DNA from: Coleofasciculus sp. FACHB-1120
GTDB taxonomy: Bacteria; Cyanobacteriota; Cyanobacteriia; Cyanobacteriales; FACHB-T130
Reading direction: 5' to 3'
Length of the DNA stretch: 64,000 bases
Assembly: GCF_014698845.1 (NCBI RefSeq)
Contig: NZ_JACJTV010000003.1
Location: 1-64,000, forward strand
The notes below the pieces were generated by a model. The model searched no databases. It was not told where the DNA came from and was given only the letters and a program-made list of their open reading frames with translations. Position 1 is the stretch's first letter, and every line of letters begins with the position of its first letter. This document shows positions 37,893 to 48,090 of this stretch, one piece after another. A program made the position numbers and the translations under genes.

Positions 37893-38426
37893 ATGCTGAA
37901 AAAATTTGCCCAAACCGTTGTGAGTGCAGCGATCGCTGTTACTGCTTTCTCTGCGATCGCTCAAGCTGCTCGTCCATCAGACATCCGGATCAATACTATC
38001 CGGCTAGAAAATACCCTGGATGCCAGTGCTAACGTGCGACTGGGTTACTTTGAAGTTCCCGATCGAAACACAACGGTTTCTGCTTTTGGGGGTGAGTTGC
38101 GCCGCTACGATGTTCACATGGCGCGGATGATCGCCTTGAGTCATCGATTTTACTGTCAGCAACCCTACTCTGCCAGAATTGAAAAGGTTGTTGTTTGGGA
38201 CTACCGAGCCAACAACGGCAGAATTGAAATGGGTACGTTCAATATGCCTTGTACTCTGGTAGAACAGGTAGTGAATACCTATGGTCTTGGTGGAACAGTG
38301 CCAATGGAAGTCGAACTGACTGACGGTTCTGTAGGAGTTTTTAACGTAGAGACTCTAGATATTGAAGATGGCTGGGAAACTGAGGATTTTCTAAGATTTG
38401 TGCAAACGATGAAACCGGAGCGCTGA
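37893..38426 (+). CDS. Exported protein, unknown function
   Basis: 177 residues. A clear signal peptide (residues 1-26, AIAQAA cleavage region) leads to a mature domain with two cysteines (YCQQPY and MPCTLV) that could form a disulfide. No family is recognised. A final acidic helix (DIEDGWETEDFLRFVQTM) ends the protein. It lies 91 bases after the propeller gene and before panB, both on the same strand; the hairpin at 38448-38473 separates it from panB. Confidence 0.72.
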   Translation: MLKKFAQTVVSAAIAVTAFSAIAQAARPSDIRINTIRLENTLDASANVRLGYFEVPDRNTTVSAFGGELRRYDVHMARMIALSHRFYCQQPYSARIEKVVVWDYRANNGRIEMGTFNMPCTLVEQVVNTYGLGGTVPMEVELTDGSVGVFNVETLDIEDGWETEDFLRFVQTMKPER

Positions 38427-38447
38427 AATAGTTGTTAATTTTTACAA

Positions 38448-38473
38448 GTAGGGTGGGCGGTGCCTATCCCTAC
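38448..38473. terminator. Hairpin of the GGGTGGGC class between exported-protein gene and panB
   Basis: GTAGGGTGGGC pairs with GCCTATCCCTAC with one bulged base and a 3-base loop, 21 bases after the stop codon. It is related to the GGGTGGGCANTGCCCACC hairpins elsewhere in the window but less perfect, and no T-tract follows. It could stop or weaken read-through into panB. Confidence 0.5.
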
Positions 38474-38510
38474 TAATGATTAACAACCTTCTCAAAATCG
38501 CATCTAAAAA

Positions 38511-39299
38511 ATGGCAGTCACCACCCAGCAATTAATCCAGTGGAAACAACAGGGGCGTCCCATTGTCGTGTTGACAGCTTGGGATTATGCGATCGCGCAA
38601 CTTTTAGACGCCGCTGGAGTGGATGTAATTCTGGTGGGGGATTCTCTGGCAATGGTAGCCCTCGGCTATCAGACAACGCTGCCAGTGACACTTGATGAAA
38701 TCCTACACCATGCCTCATCCGTGCGTCGCGGTGCCAATCGGGCGTTAGTCGTGTGCGATTTACCCTTCTTGAGTTATCAAGAAAGTCCCCAGCAAGCGAT
38801 TCGCTCAGCCGGGAGAGTATTAAAAGAAACTGGCGCTCAGGCGGTGAAAATGGAGGGAGGATACCCGGCAATGGTGGAAACGATTACCAGAGTCGTGCAA
38901 GCGGGTATTCCAGTAATGGGTCATGTGGGTCTAACTCCCCAATCGGTACATCAGTTAGGCTACCGACAGCAGGGAAAAACACCAGAAGCGGCAGAGAAAA
39001 TTTTACAAGAAGCGATCGCGCTGGAACAAGCGGGTGCTTTTGCGATGCTTTTGGAGCATATCCCGCCGGATTTAGGATTGCAGATCACCCAAAAATTATC
39101 GATTCCTACAATAGGAATAGGTGCGGGGGTGCATTGCGATGGACAGGTACTTGTTACCGCCGATTTGCTAGGACTCTCCGAACGACAGCCGCCCTTTGCC
39201 AAATCTTACGCCAATCTGCGAGAAACGATTACTCAGGCAGTGCAGGCTTATAGTAGCGAAGTGCGATCGCGTCAATTTCCAGATTCCCCAAAACCTTAA
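38511..39299 (+). CDS. panB: 3-methyl-2-oxobutanoate hydroxymethyltransferase
   Basis: 262 residues. PanB adds a hydroxymethyl group from 5,10-methylene-THF to alpha-ketoisovalerate, the first committed step of pantothenate synthesis. Family motifs include [40 protein letters not shown] (metal-binding Asp), [23 protein letters not shown] and [14 protein letters not shown]. Length is normal. It stands alone here, with no panC neighbour. Confidence 0.96.
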   Translation: MAVTTQQLIQWKQQGRPIVVLTAWDYAIAQLLDAAGVDVILVGDSLAMVALGYQTTLPVTLDEILHHASSVRRGANRALVVCDLPFLSYQESPQQAIRSAGRVLKETGAQAVKMEGGYPAMVETITRVVQAGIPVMGHVGLTPQSVHQLGYRQQGKTPEAAEKILQEAIALEQAGAFAMLLEHIPPDLGLQITQKLSIPTIGIGAGVHCDGQVLVTADLLGLSERQPPFAKSYANLRETITQAVQAYSSEVRSRQFPDSPKP

Positions 39300-39430
39300 A
39301 CCGCATTCCTAGAGTTTTATTTAAACGTCAACAATAGCGCCAAGAGAATCCTTCTTCTGCGTACCTTGGCGTTATGAACTTCTGGTTTTTTTGCGTTTAA
39401 TTTTTTGCGCTTAAAAACATGCTTGTGTGG

Positions 39431-39808
39431 CTAGGATACCGGATCGAAAGGTTCGCAAAAATTTTCCACACCCTGCTGAGCCACATCCATCAAAACGGGA
39501 GTCACCAAAAGACTGGGGCAAAGTTTTGTTGCTGCCAAATGTCCCATCATTGGGGCAAATTTTCCATTCATTAGATCGTCGCGAAATTCTTCTTGGCAGA
39601 TAACAGCGCGGCATTTTTTAGTTAGAATCGGCAACCATTCGGCGTTCGCTATCTCTGGTTGCTGTCCGACTCGAATTGCCAGCACCATCGCCGCATCTTC
39701 TAAATCTCCTTCACAATCCTCGATTACATCCAAAGCTGCCAGAGCGTCTGGATAATCTGCCAATTCGGAGCGAAAATTTTCAATTTCTGCCGATGTAACG
39801 ATAGTCAT
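39431..39808 (-). CDS. Conserved cyanobacterial protein, unknown function
   Basis: About 125 residues from the ATG at 39808 (MTIVTSAEIENFRSELADYP); the longer frame to 39922 runs through the repeat hairpin and is not coding there. The protein is acidic, mostly helical and without signal peptide or membrane segment. Four cysteines occur (EDCEG, KKCRAVICQE, NFCEP) but not in a metal-binding spacing. I do not recognise a domain. Next to it upstream is the terminator of a separate small gene, so it is transcribed alone. Confidence 0.65.
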   Translation of the reverse strand: MTIVTSAEIENFRSELADYPDALAALDVIEDCEGDLEDAAMVLAIRVGQQPEIANAEWLPILTKKCRAVICQEEFRDDLMNGKFAPMMGHLAATKLCPSLLVTPVLMDVAQQGVENFCEPFDPVS

Positions 39809-39892
39809 GAGATTGTTGTTAAAGGTAGTCCATCTGGAACTCAGATAGGCAATTACAACTATTGTGCCAAAGCATTGCCATTGTGGAGCGAC

Positions 39893-39918
39893 AAAAAAAG
39901 GGTGGGCATTGCCCACCC
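39893..39918 (-). terminator. Intrinsic terminator of the GGGTGGGC class
   Basis: On the minus strand GGGTGGGC, a 3-base loop and GCCCACCC form an 8-pair perfect stem followed by seven T residues. It ends the transcript of the small gene at 39981-40349, 62 bases after its stop. Confidence 0.85.
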
Positions 39919-39980
39919 CCACTTGTTTGTAGAAACACCGACTTATCCCATCTTCTGGTCATCGGTGAAGCTTTTCTCGC

Positions 39981-40349
39981 TTAGACACCCACCAGTTCCA
40001 AGGCTTCCGAACCGGCAAGCTGTCGGGCGATCGCAAGACGTGTTTCCAGCTTGGCAACGCTAAACTGGTTGCGGAGATACTCCAGGTGAGCCACCGCATT
40101 CGCTTTCTCAGCACTTAAACGCATCATCGTATTCAGCGCCTGCTGATACTCCAAATTCACCATCAGTAATTCAAAGCGACGCGCCTTGCGTTGATTGTCA
40201 TTTTTCAAATCTTGCTCAAATGCCACCGTTTTATCTGCATTGCCTTCCATGCGGTTAATCACCAGATGTGCGGCGGCAAGCTGAGCATCCACTTCATTCA
40301 CCGTATGGGCAGCTTGGGCGATCGCAGAGGGATATTGACTCAGTTTCAT
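39981..40349 (-). CDS. Small helical protein, unknown function
   Basis: About 122 residues from the ATG at 40349 (an ATG two codons earlier, at 40355, is equally possible; GAAGAAG lies upstream). The longer frame to 40526 runs across a repeated non-coding sequence. The protein is almost wholly helical (YPSAIAQAAHTVNEVDAQLA; KARRFELLMVNLEYQQALNT) with coiled-coil character. Its leader contains two direct copies of AAAAATCTGTACTAGCCC. The next gene upstream on the same strand encodes another small protein preceded by a LexA-like palindrome. I do not recognise either, but the shared upstream sequence suggests common control. Confidence 0.7.
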   Translation of the reverse strand: MKLSQYPSAIAQAAHTVNEVDAQLAAAHLVINRMEGNADKTVAFEQDLKNDNQRKARRFELLMVNLEYQQALNTMMRLSAEKANAVAHLEYLRNQFSVAKLETRLAIARQLAGSEALELVGV

Positions 40350-40382
40350 TTGCATCTTCTTCTTGAAGAATACTCGGTGTAA

Positions 40383-40400
40383 AAAAATCTGTACTAGCCC
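40383..40400. repeat. Direct repeat, copy 1 (LexA-like half-site)
   Basis: AAAAATCTGTACTAGCCC lies 28 bases upstream of the ATG at 40355 of the small helical-protein gene. The core ATCTGTACTA is identical to one half of the palindrome at 40944-40959. Confidence 0.7.
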
Positions 40401-40480
40401 GCAGAAAACGGACTTCGTTCGTGTCATCGGTAAGGGCACAGTGCTGCCTTCCACAACCCTCTGGACATGAGAAGCTAGAG

Positions 40481-40498
40481 AAAAATCTGTACTAGCCC
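40481..40498. repeat. Direct repeat, copy 2 (LexA-like half-site)
   Basis: The second exact copy of the 18-base sequence lies 98 bases from the first, in the same orientation. Both are in the leader of the minus-strand small gene. Confidence 0.7.
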
Positions 40499-40613
40499 TC
40501 ATGAAAGGAGGCTGTGGTTTTGTCACCCACCCTCACCAGATATCGACTTCAAACCAGAGGGCGGATTGACAATAACGATGGCTAAAATGGCGAGCTAATG
40601 AAGGATTCCGCCC

Positions 40614-40874
40614 CTAGGCAACTAATTCCTTGAGCTGTTTCGGCGTCACTGACAGATCCAAGTGAACGCGCTCTGGTTGCAGATTTGCGGCTTTTTCCAA
40701 AACTTGAACTTCAATATGGACAGCCACCAGGTAAGACCCGGCATCCGCTCCCACCGCTTCGGCAATCAAACTCGCCAAGTCTGGGCGTTCAGCAGTAATG
40801 GGATTTCTGAGTGTGCAACGATCCCAGTCATGCTGAGCGGTCGGATTCAGGCTGAGAATGTAGTGCTTTGTCAT
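40614..40874 (-). CDS. Small protein with upstream LexA-like box, unknown function
   Basis: 86 residues, mixed alpha/beta, without membrane segment or signal. Readable features are MTKHYILSLNPTAQHDWDRC, an acidic centre (RPDLASLIAEAVGADAGSYL) and a C-terminal LSVTPKQLKELVA. The family is not recognised. The start has no strong Shine-Dalgarno match. A perfect TAGTAC-N4-GTACTA palindrome lies 70 bases upstream, fitting the cyanobacterial SOS-box consensus, which suggests induction by DNA damage. The next gene downstream is the small helical protein, 265 bases away. Confidence 0.68.
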   Translation of the reverse strand: MTKHYILSLNPTAQHDWDRCTLRNPITAERPDLASLIAEAVGADAGSYLVAVHIEVQVLEKAANLQPERVHLDLSVTPKQLKELVA

Positions 40875-40943
40875 GGCTTAAATACTTGACTCCATCTGGG
40901 GTTAGAGCGAATGCAAGGATTAAATTTGCCTACCCCTCTATTA

Positions 40944-40959
40944 TAGTACATCTGTACTA
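40944..40959. promoter_or_regulatory. LexA-like (SOS-box) palindrome
   Basis: TAGTACATCTGTACTA matches the cyanobacterial LexA consensus RGTAC-N3-D-GTWCB as I recall it. It overlaps the stop codon of the mechanosensitive channel gene and lies 70 bases upstream of the 86-residue protein gene on the minus strand, a usable operator position. Confidence 0.6.
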
Positions 40960-42582
40960 AAGTGGGAGCTTTGATTCGTGTTCATCCATCTGAGCTTTTC
41001 CAGGCAAACGGTTAAACCAAATCTCCTGCTGGGGTAGCGGAATTGGCACGCCCGTGTCATCAAAGGCGATTTTTAGACGGCGGCGGAACTCTCGCGCCAC
41101 GTCCCATTGCTTCAAGGGCTGGGTTTTAATCCATACCCGAATTGTGACGCCCCGTTCTCCAAAATTATCGACTCCCAGAACTTGGGGTTTTTCCAGAATC
41201 TGCTCTTGCCATGTCACGTCACGGCTCATTTCTTGAGCAATCGTATCAATCAGCTTCAGTGCCTGATCGACATCGGCATGGTAAGCAACAGGTATATTTA
41301 AATCTGCCCGCGACCAGTTGCTGGAAAGATTAGCAACAATTTTGATTTCGCTGTTGGGGATCGTAATCAATCGGCCTTCCGCATCGCGCACCTGGGTAAT
41401 CCGCAGATTGATGTTTTCCACCAAACCGCCTACGTCTCCCACATTGATGACATCGCCAACCGCATACTGGTCTTCCACAATGATTAAAAACCCATTAATC
41501 GCGTCCTTAATCAGGTTTTGGGAGGCAAGAGACACCGCAACGCCAACCAAGCCAGCACCGGCAAGTAAGGGGGCAATCTCCACGCCTAATGTTGTTAGGG
41601 CGACCAAGCTACCTACTCCTAGGAAGACTAGGGTAGTAATACTTTTGGTGACACCGGAAATTGTCGAAACTCGCAGTTGCAAACGGCGGGAGGCTTCCGG
41701 CGTGAGTAAATAACTGCTGGCTAAAGCGCTAGCGAAGCGGTCGATCAAGACGTAGCTCAAACGAATGACAACATAAGTCCCTAGTCCTACAATCCCCAGT
41801 CGCAATGGGATTTGGAGAACGTTGAGCATCAAAACCTGTAGGATGCGGGTGTAGGGAAATAAACCAAGCCCGATGAGGGTTCCCCCGCCCCAAATACTGG
41901 CTTGCGCCATTTGATACAAGCGGTGTTGAACTTCTTGTAAATTTCCTTGTTGTTGTTGAGCCAGCTGGGTTGTGACCGGATGACCTGTCGGTGTAGTGGT
42001 GGTGCCGGTTAACCGTTGTCGCGATCGCTTGGAAGTACTGTGAATCGCGCAGCTACTCACAATCATTGCTACCAAAATCCCACCCGCGATCGCACCTCGA
42101 CGAGTTAAAAATTGGGGTTGTCGTTCTCGTTTCGCCCGTTTCAGCCCTTCTTGCAAGGATTCTTTGAGCTTTTCTGCCCTTGTATCTAAGTCTCCCCCTT
42201 GTAAATCGGCATCGGGTCGCGTCACCGTCAACAGGGGTTGGTCATTGACATAGATGACTGGCAAATTATTTTGCTTTTTGCTTTCAATTTGGAGTTTTGA
42301 GGCATCCTCCTGCAAATATTCGCTACTAATCGTTTCTAATCTCTGCTGAATATCTTGGATACGCGCGGGTAATTCCGACTGGGGTGCGGCTACTTGAAAC
42401 AGACAGCGACCATCCAAGCGGATGCACCCAGACATCATTCTGCTTTGTGCATCGCTACTGGGTAGGCTAAGTGCAGGCAGTTCCAAATTCTGCGGAAGTG
42501 GAATTTGAGCTTGGATTGGAGATGCTACCCAACCAGTCAATAGAATTGTTCCAGCGATCGCCCAAGAAGATTGAGAAGGCAT
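40957..42582 (-). CDS. MscS-family mechanosensitive ion channel with N-terminal extension
   Basis: About 541 residues from the ATG at 42582, which has GGAGG six bases upstream; the earlier ATG at 42609 lacks one. A signal peptide and a periplasmic region of 150 residues precede membrane segments at about 165-185, 230-260 and 265-300. The pore helix and beta domain follow: APLLAGAGLVGVAVSLASQN and KDAINGFLIIVEDQYAVGDV, then GLVENINLRITQVRDAEGRL and the TIPNSEI motif. It opens under membrane tension and protects against osmotic downshock. The stop codon lies inside the LexA-like palindrome. Confidence 0.9.
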   Translation of the reverse strand: MPSQSSWAIAGTILLTGWVASPIQAQIPLPQNLELPALSLPSSDAQSRMMSGCIRLDGRCLFQVAAPQSELPARIQDIQQRLETISSEYLQEDASKLQIESKKQNNLPVIYVNDQPLLTVTRPDADLQGGDLDTRAEKLKESLQEGLKRAKRERQPQFLTRRGAIAGGILVAMIVSSCAIHSTSKRSRQRLTGTTTTPTGHPVTTQLAQQQQGNLQEVQHRLYQMAQASIWGGGTLIGLGLFPYTRILQVLMLNVLQIPLRLGIVGLGTYVVIRLSYVLIDRFASALASSYLLTPEASRRLQLRVSTISGVTKSITTLVFLGVGSLVALTTLGVEIAPLLAGAGLVGVAVSLASQNLIKDAINGFLIIVEDQYAVGDVINVGDVGGLVENINLRITQVRDAEGRLITIPNSEIKIVANLSSNWSRADLNIPVAYHADVDQALKLIDTIAQEMSRDVTWQEQILEKPQVLGVDNFGERGVTIRVWIKTQPLKQWDVAREFRRRLKIAFDDTGVPIPLPQQEIWFNRLPGKAQMDEHESKLPL

Positions 42583-44181
<1,599 letters not shown>

Positions 44182-44187
44182 ATCGGT

Positions 44188-44210
44188 AAGGGTGGGCATT
44201 GCCCACCCTT
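44188..44210 (+). terminator. Hairpin of the GGGTGGGC class after ahcY
   Basis: AAGGGTGGGC and GCCCACCCTT form a perfect 10-pair stem around ATT. Its place directly after the ahcY stop codon fits a terminator, although the T-tract is short. Confidence 0.7.
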
Positions 44211-44657
44211 CGTCATCATCCGGTAACAAGTAACGATTGCCGCTTATCCGGATTGTTTGTTTGTGTTACCGAAAATTTTGCAAAGAAAGTCTAAGTTGTA
44301 GAAATAGACCCGGAGAAACGGGAGGTTTACCCAACAGCTTTTCAACCTCAGACTTAATGTAGTCAAGCTGAACTTGCCAAAAACTGAAACCAGTCTTTAG
44401 TAAAAAAGGAGCATAGAAAAATGATTGCTACTTCAAATCGCCAATAAAACTTTTACGACAGAAATTTGGATATTACAAATTTACGATGAAGATTTAGATA
44501 AATCAATTCTCAGATTCTCGAAAACCTGATAGAGTTAAGCAAACTTAGCTTGTTCACTAAACTTAACAGTTTGATTGTGACGTTAAGACAGAGCGATCGC
44601 GAGAAGTATTGGAATTTTCAATTAAAATAACTGCCCCCTAATACCCAACACTGACTT
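44211..44657. other. Intergenic region before DedA gene
   Basis: About 450 bases, AT-rich, without a supported gene. A HIP1 octamer lies near 44594. An 8-codon frame with AAAGGAG upstream at 44421 ends at once and could at most be a leader peptide. The DedA promoter probably lies in the last 150 bases. Confidence 0.4.
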
Positions 44658-45281
44658 ATGCAGGAATGGATAACGAACACCATGAATTCCCTCGGTCACT
44701 TGGGAATTGGACTGCTGATGTTTTTGGAAAATCTTTTTCCCCCCATCCCTTCAGAACTGATTATGCCCTTAGCCGGGTATGTCTCAACGCAACCAAATAG
44801 CAAGATCCAATTTTTTGGAGCGATCGCAGCGGGAGTAATCGGCACGATGCTAGGTGCATTGCCGTGGTACTACGTGGGTAAACTCGTAGGCGAAGAAAAC
44901 TTAAAGCGATTAGCGAATAAGTATGGTAGGTGGATCGGGTTATCCAGCAAGGATATTGACAAGGCAGATAATTGGTTTGATAAGCACGGCGATAAAGCTG
45001 TATTTTTCTGTCGTTTAGTGCCTGGAGTTCGCACTTTAATTTCGCTTCCGGCAGGCATTAGCGGGATGCCTTTGCTGCCTTTTTTACTCTACTCAACCCT
45101 TGGCACTACATTATGGGTGAGTTTGCTGACTTATGCCGGATACGCATTGGGCGAAAACTATGAGCTTGTAGAGAAGTATCTTGGCCCTGTTTCTAAAATC
45201 GTGTTTGTGGTGCTTATTGTCGCTTTTGTTCTCTGGCTACTCAGAAAAAGGCAGAAAAACAAAGGTAAAAAGCAAGTGTGA
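44658..45281 (+). CDS. DedA/SNARE-associated family membrane protein
   Basis: 207 residues. The opening LGIGLLMFLENLFPPIPSEL is the DedA hallmark (re-entrant loop with E and PP-x-P-S-E), and the second loop FFCRLVPGVRTLISLPAGIS carries the F/Y-x-R-x-x-P-x-x-R motif. Four to five hydrophobic segments follow. DedA proteins flip phospholipids or undecaprenyl phosphate carriers across the membrane and maintain proton motive force; the carrier-recycling role would suit an organism that makes much exopolysaccharide. The basic tail RKRQKNKGKKQV is cytoplasmic. Confidence 0.92.
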   Translation: MQEWITNTMNSLGHLGIGLLMFLENLFPPIPSELIMPLAGYVSTQPNSKIQFFGAIAAGVIGTMLGALPWYYVGKLVGEENLKRLANKYGRWIGLSSKDIDKADNWFDKHGDKAVFFCRLVPGVRTLISLPAGISGMPLLPFLLYSTLGTTLWVSLLTYAGYALGENYELVEKYLGPVSKIVFVVLIVAFVLWLLRKRQKNKGKKQV

Positions 45282-45402
45282 GGAGGAAGAAATTGGTTAT
45301 TTATCCACTCGCTCAGGGAAATTTCGTTACAAACGGCATTTTTTTATAAGAACATTAAAAACTTCCTAATCCCAATCACTTTTTTGATGCTACATATCTG
45401 AA

Positions 45403-45472
45403 TCCCCCTAAACCACCAATCTATTAGGGGGAATCGGAAAAATCCCCCGATTCATCAGAGAATTTAGGGGGA
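45403..45472. repeat. Tandem hairpins of the AATCCCCCTA class
   Basis: TCCCCCTA at 45403-45410 pairs with TAGGGGGA at 45425-45432, and AATCCCCCGA at 45441-45450 can pair with TTAGGGGGA at 45464-45472 in part. Sequences of this kind recur in many cyanobacterial intergenic regions. Confidence 0.6.
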
Positions 45473-45536
45473 TATCTGCGTAAGTTTTAATAACGTGAAA
45501 GGGTATATCGCCATCCTAAATGATTCGCAAACCCCT

Positions 45537-45564
45537 GTAGAGACGAGATAAACCTTGTCTCTAT
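45537..45564. repeat. Dispersed palindrome of the GTAGAGACG class
   Basis: GTAGAGAC and GTCTCTAT form an 8-pair stem (one G-U) around a 12-base loop, resembling the elements at 2935-2962 and 54646-54710. Confidence 0.6.
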
Positions 45565-45904
45565 ACCAAGATTGTTATAAGCAAGAAAGAAGCTATGCTA
45601 GCTCGCTTTCCACAAAATTTTCGCACTTTTGCGCCGAGATTGCCCTATTAATGCTGTGCAATCGAGAGCATTTTTGGCTTACAGCTAAAGCCGGTATTGT
45701 TAAAACTTTAGAAACAAGCAAGCGATCACCAAATCGCTGACAACAATTCTTGAAAAATCCTCAATTAGCCTCAAGCTGTGTTAAAACCGGGGAGAGCCGC
45801 ACAGAGAACGCATAATGTATGCGACCCGTCCGGAGTTTACCCTTGAGCGAAGCCTAGCGCGTTGCGGTACAACCTACCCTACGCGAAAACAAGGAGACAA
45901 GAGA

Positions 45905-47158
45905 ATGATGTCGGGACAACATCAGCGAATGATTGATTACTTTATTGAAGAGGCAATCGACCACCTCAATACACTTGAGCAAGGTCTCCTGGATCTACAA
46001 AGCACTCTTGAAGACCCAGAAAAGACAAATGAAGTTTTTCGAGCTGCCCATTGTATTAAAGGTGGTGCAGCAATGCTGGGATTCCTCAGTATTCAGAAAA
46101 CCGCTTACCGCATAGAAAGATGTTTCCAAGTTTTCAATGCTTGTCCTATTAGGATCGATCAAAAACTAGAGTCACTCTTGCAACGAGTTTTTGATACCCT
46201 AAAAGCTCTGATGCAGCAGCTTGCTTGGTCTTCGGGGTTAAATGATGAGCTGACTCACAAGATTATGTCGAAAGTTGAGCCAGTTTTTGAAGAACTCAAC
46301 AATCACCTCAATCATTTATTTATTGAGGGAACGAAAGAATATCTCCAGACAATTGAGCAAGGTTTGCTGTCTGGAAAAAGCACTATTAAAAATTCAGAAG
46401 AAATTAATCAGCTCTTTTGTGCTGCTCATTCCATCAAAAGCGGAGCAGCCATGTTGGGAATCACCAGTATTCAAGAAACAGCCCGCCATTTAGAAAAGGG
46501 ATTCCAGGTAATAAAAGAGTATTCAATTCACGTTGATCAAAAGTTAGATTCCCTATTATTACGGCTTTTGAAAACGCTACAGGCACTTTGGCAACAGTTA
46601 AAAAGAACGCTTGGTCTGACTGAAGAAATAACTGGCAAAATCATGTCGGAGGTTGAGCCAGTTTTTGAAGAACTCGACCATCACTTAAGGTTGATGGTTA
46701 TTCAGGCAGGATTTGTTCGCACCAGTCTGACTCTCGTAGCCACGGCGGGAACGCAACGGATTGATATATGTGGTTACTTTACGGTTGAAGTTAAGGGTAC
46801 TCTTAAGGTCATTCGTCAGGCTATTAGTCGAGTCGGAGGTAAAATTACGGGTTGCCAATGCGTACCCGGCACTATTAACGACCACTTTTTCGGGGAACCG
46901 GAGGGAATTAACGACCAACTCTCGATTGGCGTGTGGCTACCCACCTTTTCCTGTCAGCAAGAGCTTCGGGACACGATCCCCTCGGTGGGTGGAGTCATTG
47001 AAACTGTCCATATAGAAGCTCTCCAAACCTGTCGGAGATGCCGTTTCTATTACGGACAGTGCGAAATTATCTGCGCTGTTCATCCTTCTGGTCCTAAAGA
47101 AGAACCTTGCCGGGATTGGGAAGCGGAGGATGATTGGATAGGAGAATTATGGGCTTAG
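45905..47158 (+). CDS. Double HPt-domain protein with C-terminal Cys/His motif
   Basis: About 417 residues from the ATG at 45905 (AAGGAG upstream). Two histidine phosphotransfer domains lie in tandem: the first with AAHCIKGGAAMLGF (His49) and the second with AAHSIKSGAAMLGI (His175), alike enough to show internal duplication. A domain of about 100 residues follows (residues 275-370) with no family I recognise. The last 42 residues hold Cys-x2-Cys...Cys-A-V-His-P-x-G...Cys-x-D-W, the same motif as in the gene at 5427-5840. It could relay phosphate between a hybrid kinase and a response regulator, with the metal-type tail sensing redox or binding a partner. No kinase is adjacent. Confidence 0.8.
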   Translation: MMSGQHQRMIDYFIEEAIDHLNTLEQGLLDLQSTLEDPEKTNEVFRAAHCIKGGAAMLGFLSIQKTAYRIERCFQVFNACPIRIDQKLESLLQRVFDTLKALMQQLAWSSGLNDELTHKIMSKVEPVFEELNNHLNHLFIEGTKEYLQTIEQGLLSGKSTIKNSEEINQLFCAAHSIKSGAAMLGITSIQETARHLEKGFQVIKEYSIHVDQKLDSLLLRLLKTLQALWQQLKRTLGLTEEITGKIMSEVEPVFEELDHHLRLMVIQAGFVRTSLTLVATAGTQRIDICGYFTVEVKGTLKVIRQAISRVGGKITGCQCVPGTINDHFFGEPEGINDQLSIGVWLPTFSCQQELRDTIPSVGGVIETVHIEALQTCRRCRFYYGQCEIICAVHPSGPKEEPCRDWEAEDDWIGELWA

Positions 47159-47314
47159 GCGGCTCTTGTTTTCATAGTCAGGCATCAGGAAGCGAATGAG
47201 CGATCGCTTTTCTGCAATTTCATCCTAAAAGCGATCGCATCATCATCTATAGTGAGGACTTCTGAACGCACAGGGGGAGCAGCCGCTCCTGTCCCTATTC
47301 AAACACACTCATTT

Positions 47315-47989
47315 TTAGTTAACCTCTGTCACCTCCGAGAGGCGAAGACCGCCGATATTCTGGCAGTAGAAGGTTGCGTTATTTTCAGCGCTACGACCAA
47401 TCAGCTCGATAATTTGTCCTGCCGAATTTTGCCAAAACCATTGACATAGGGAATCACCATTCAGCGGTTCGCGAGACAATGGATGAAAACCTTTTTTCTG
47501 CCAAACTAAACCAACACGATGCACATCATCAACGCGAATTGCAACATGATGAACGCCAGTGTTTCCCCGCTCATGTAGAAATCGGTCAAGTTGATCGTCT
47601 GGTGCGTGGGGCGCAGCCAGAACCACTAACCCCCCTAACGGCATCAATATGGTCAACAAATGCAACCATAGATCGTCGATAATTACATAAGTTTCGGGAC
47701 AAAATTCGATAGGGAAGAGTCCTGGTCCTTCAACAATCCGACCGCCCAATTGACACAAAGCTTCAGCGTAATTTTTGAGACGTGGAAAATCAGGCAGGGT
47801 CAGAACGCAGTGATCCACTTGCACTCGTTCACCATACACATTAGTAACAAATGACCAGTGTTTAAAAAACTCTGGCTCGATCAATTCCGCCTTGAACTCC
47901 AGCAAGCCATCTTTTTCGCAAAAAGGTGAGTCTAGGTTAGAGTTCAAAGTTCTATTGAACTTTTCTTTATGCAGCTCTAATTTCGTCAT
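47315..47989 (-). CDS. VOC-fold (glyoxalase/dioxygenase superfamily) protein
   Basis: 224 residues of the vicinal oxygen chelate fold. Paired beta-alpha-beta-beta-beta modules are visible: VQVDHCVLTLPDFPRLKNYA with a metal-ligand candidate His, and NTGVHHVAIRVDDVHRVGLV followed by GFHPLSREP and IIELIGRSAE, in which His and Glu are typical metal ligands. It resembles the methylmalonyl-CoA epimerase and 4-hydroxyphenylpyruvate dioxygenase groups but is shorter than the latter, so the substrate is open. It precedes the aldolase-like gene in chromosomal order but is transcribed after it on the minus strand. Confidence 0.72.
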   Translation of the reverse strand: MTKLELHKEKFNRTLNSNLDSPFCEKDGLLEFKAELIEPEFFKHWSFVTNVYGERVQVDHCVLTLPDFPRLKNYAEALCQLGGRIVEGPGLFPIEFCPETYVIIDDLWLHLLTILMPLGGLVVLAAPHAPDDQLDRFLHERGNTGVHHVAIRVDDVHRVGLVWQKKGFHPLSREPLNGDSLCQWFWQNSAGQIIELIGRSAENNATFYCQNIGGLRLSEVTEVN

Positions 47990-48090
47990 TTATCTACCCT
48001 CAATTTTTCTTAAATACAATCGGTAGATGCTGGTTTTCAACTCCAGCCTTGATTAGAAGCTTCCTCACCTTTCCACACTTTTGAAAACAC

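Larger units (their letters stand above)
45282..45904. other. Intergenic repeat-bearing region before the double-HPt gene
   Basis: About 620 bases without a supported gene. It holds two successive hairpins at 45403-45472 built on TCCCCCTA/TAGGGGGA, the GTAGAGACG-class palindrome at 45537-45564 and a spurious 61-codon frame at 45555-45740. The N-terminal part of the long frame starting at 45815 is non-coding, because AAGGAG marks the true start at 45905. Confidence 0.5.

Noticed and set aside
45555-45740. 61-codon plus-strand frame in the repeat-bearing region
   Set aside because: It begins inside a dispersed palindrome and has no coding character.
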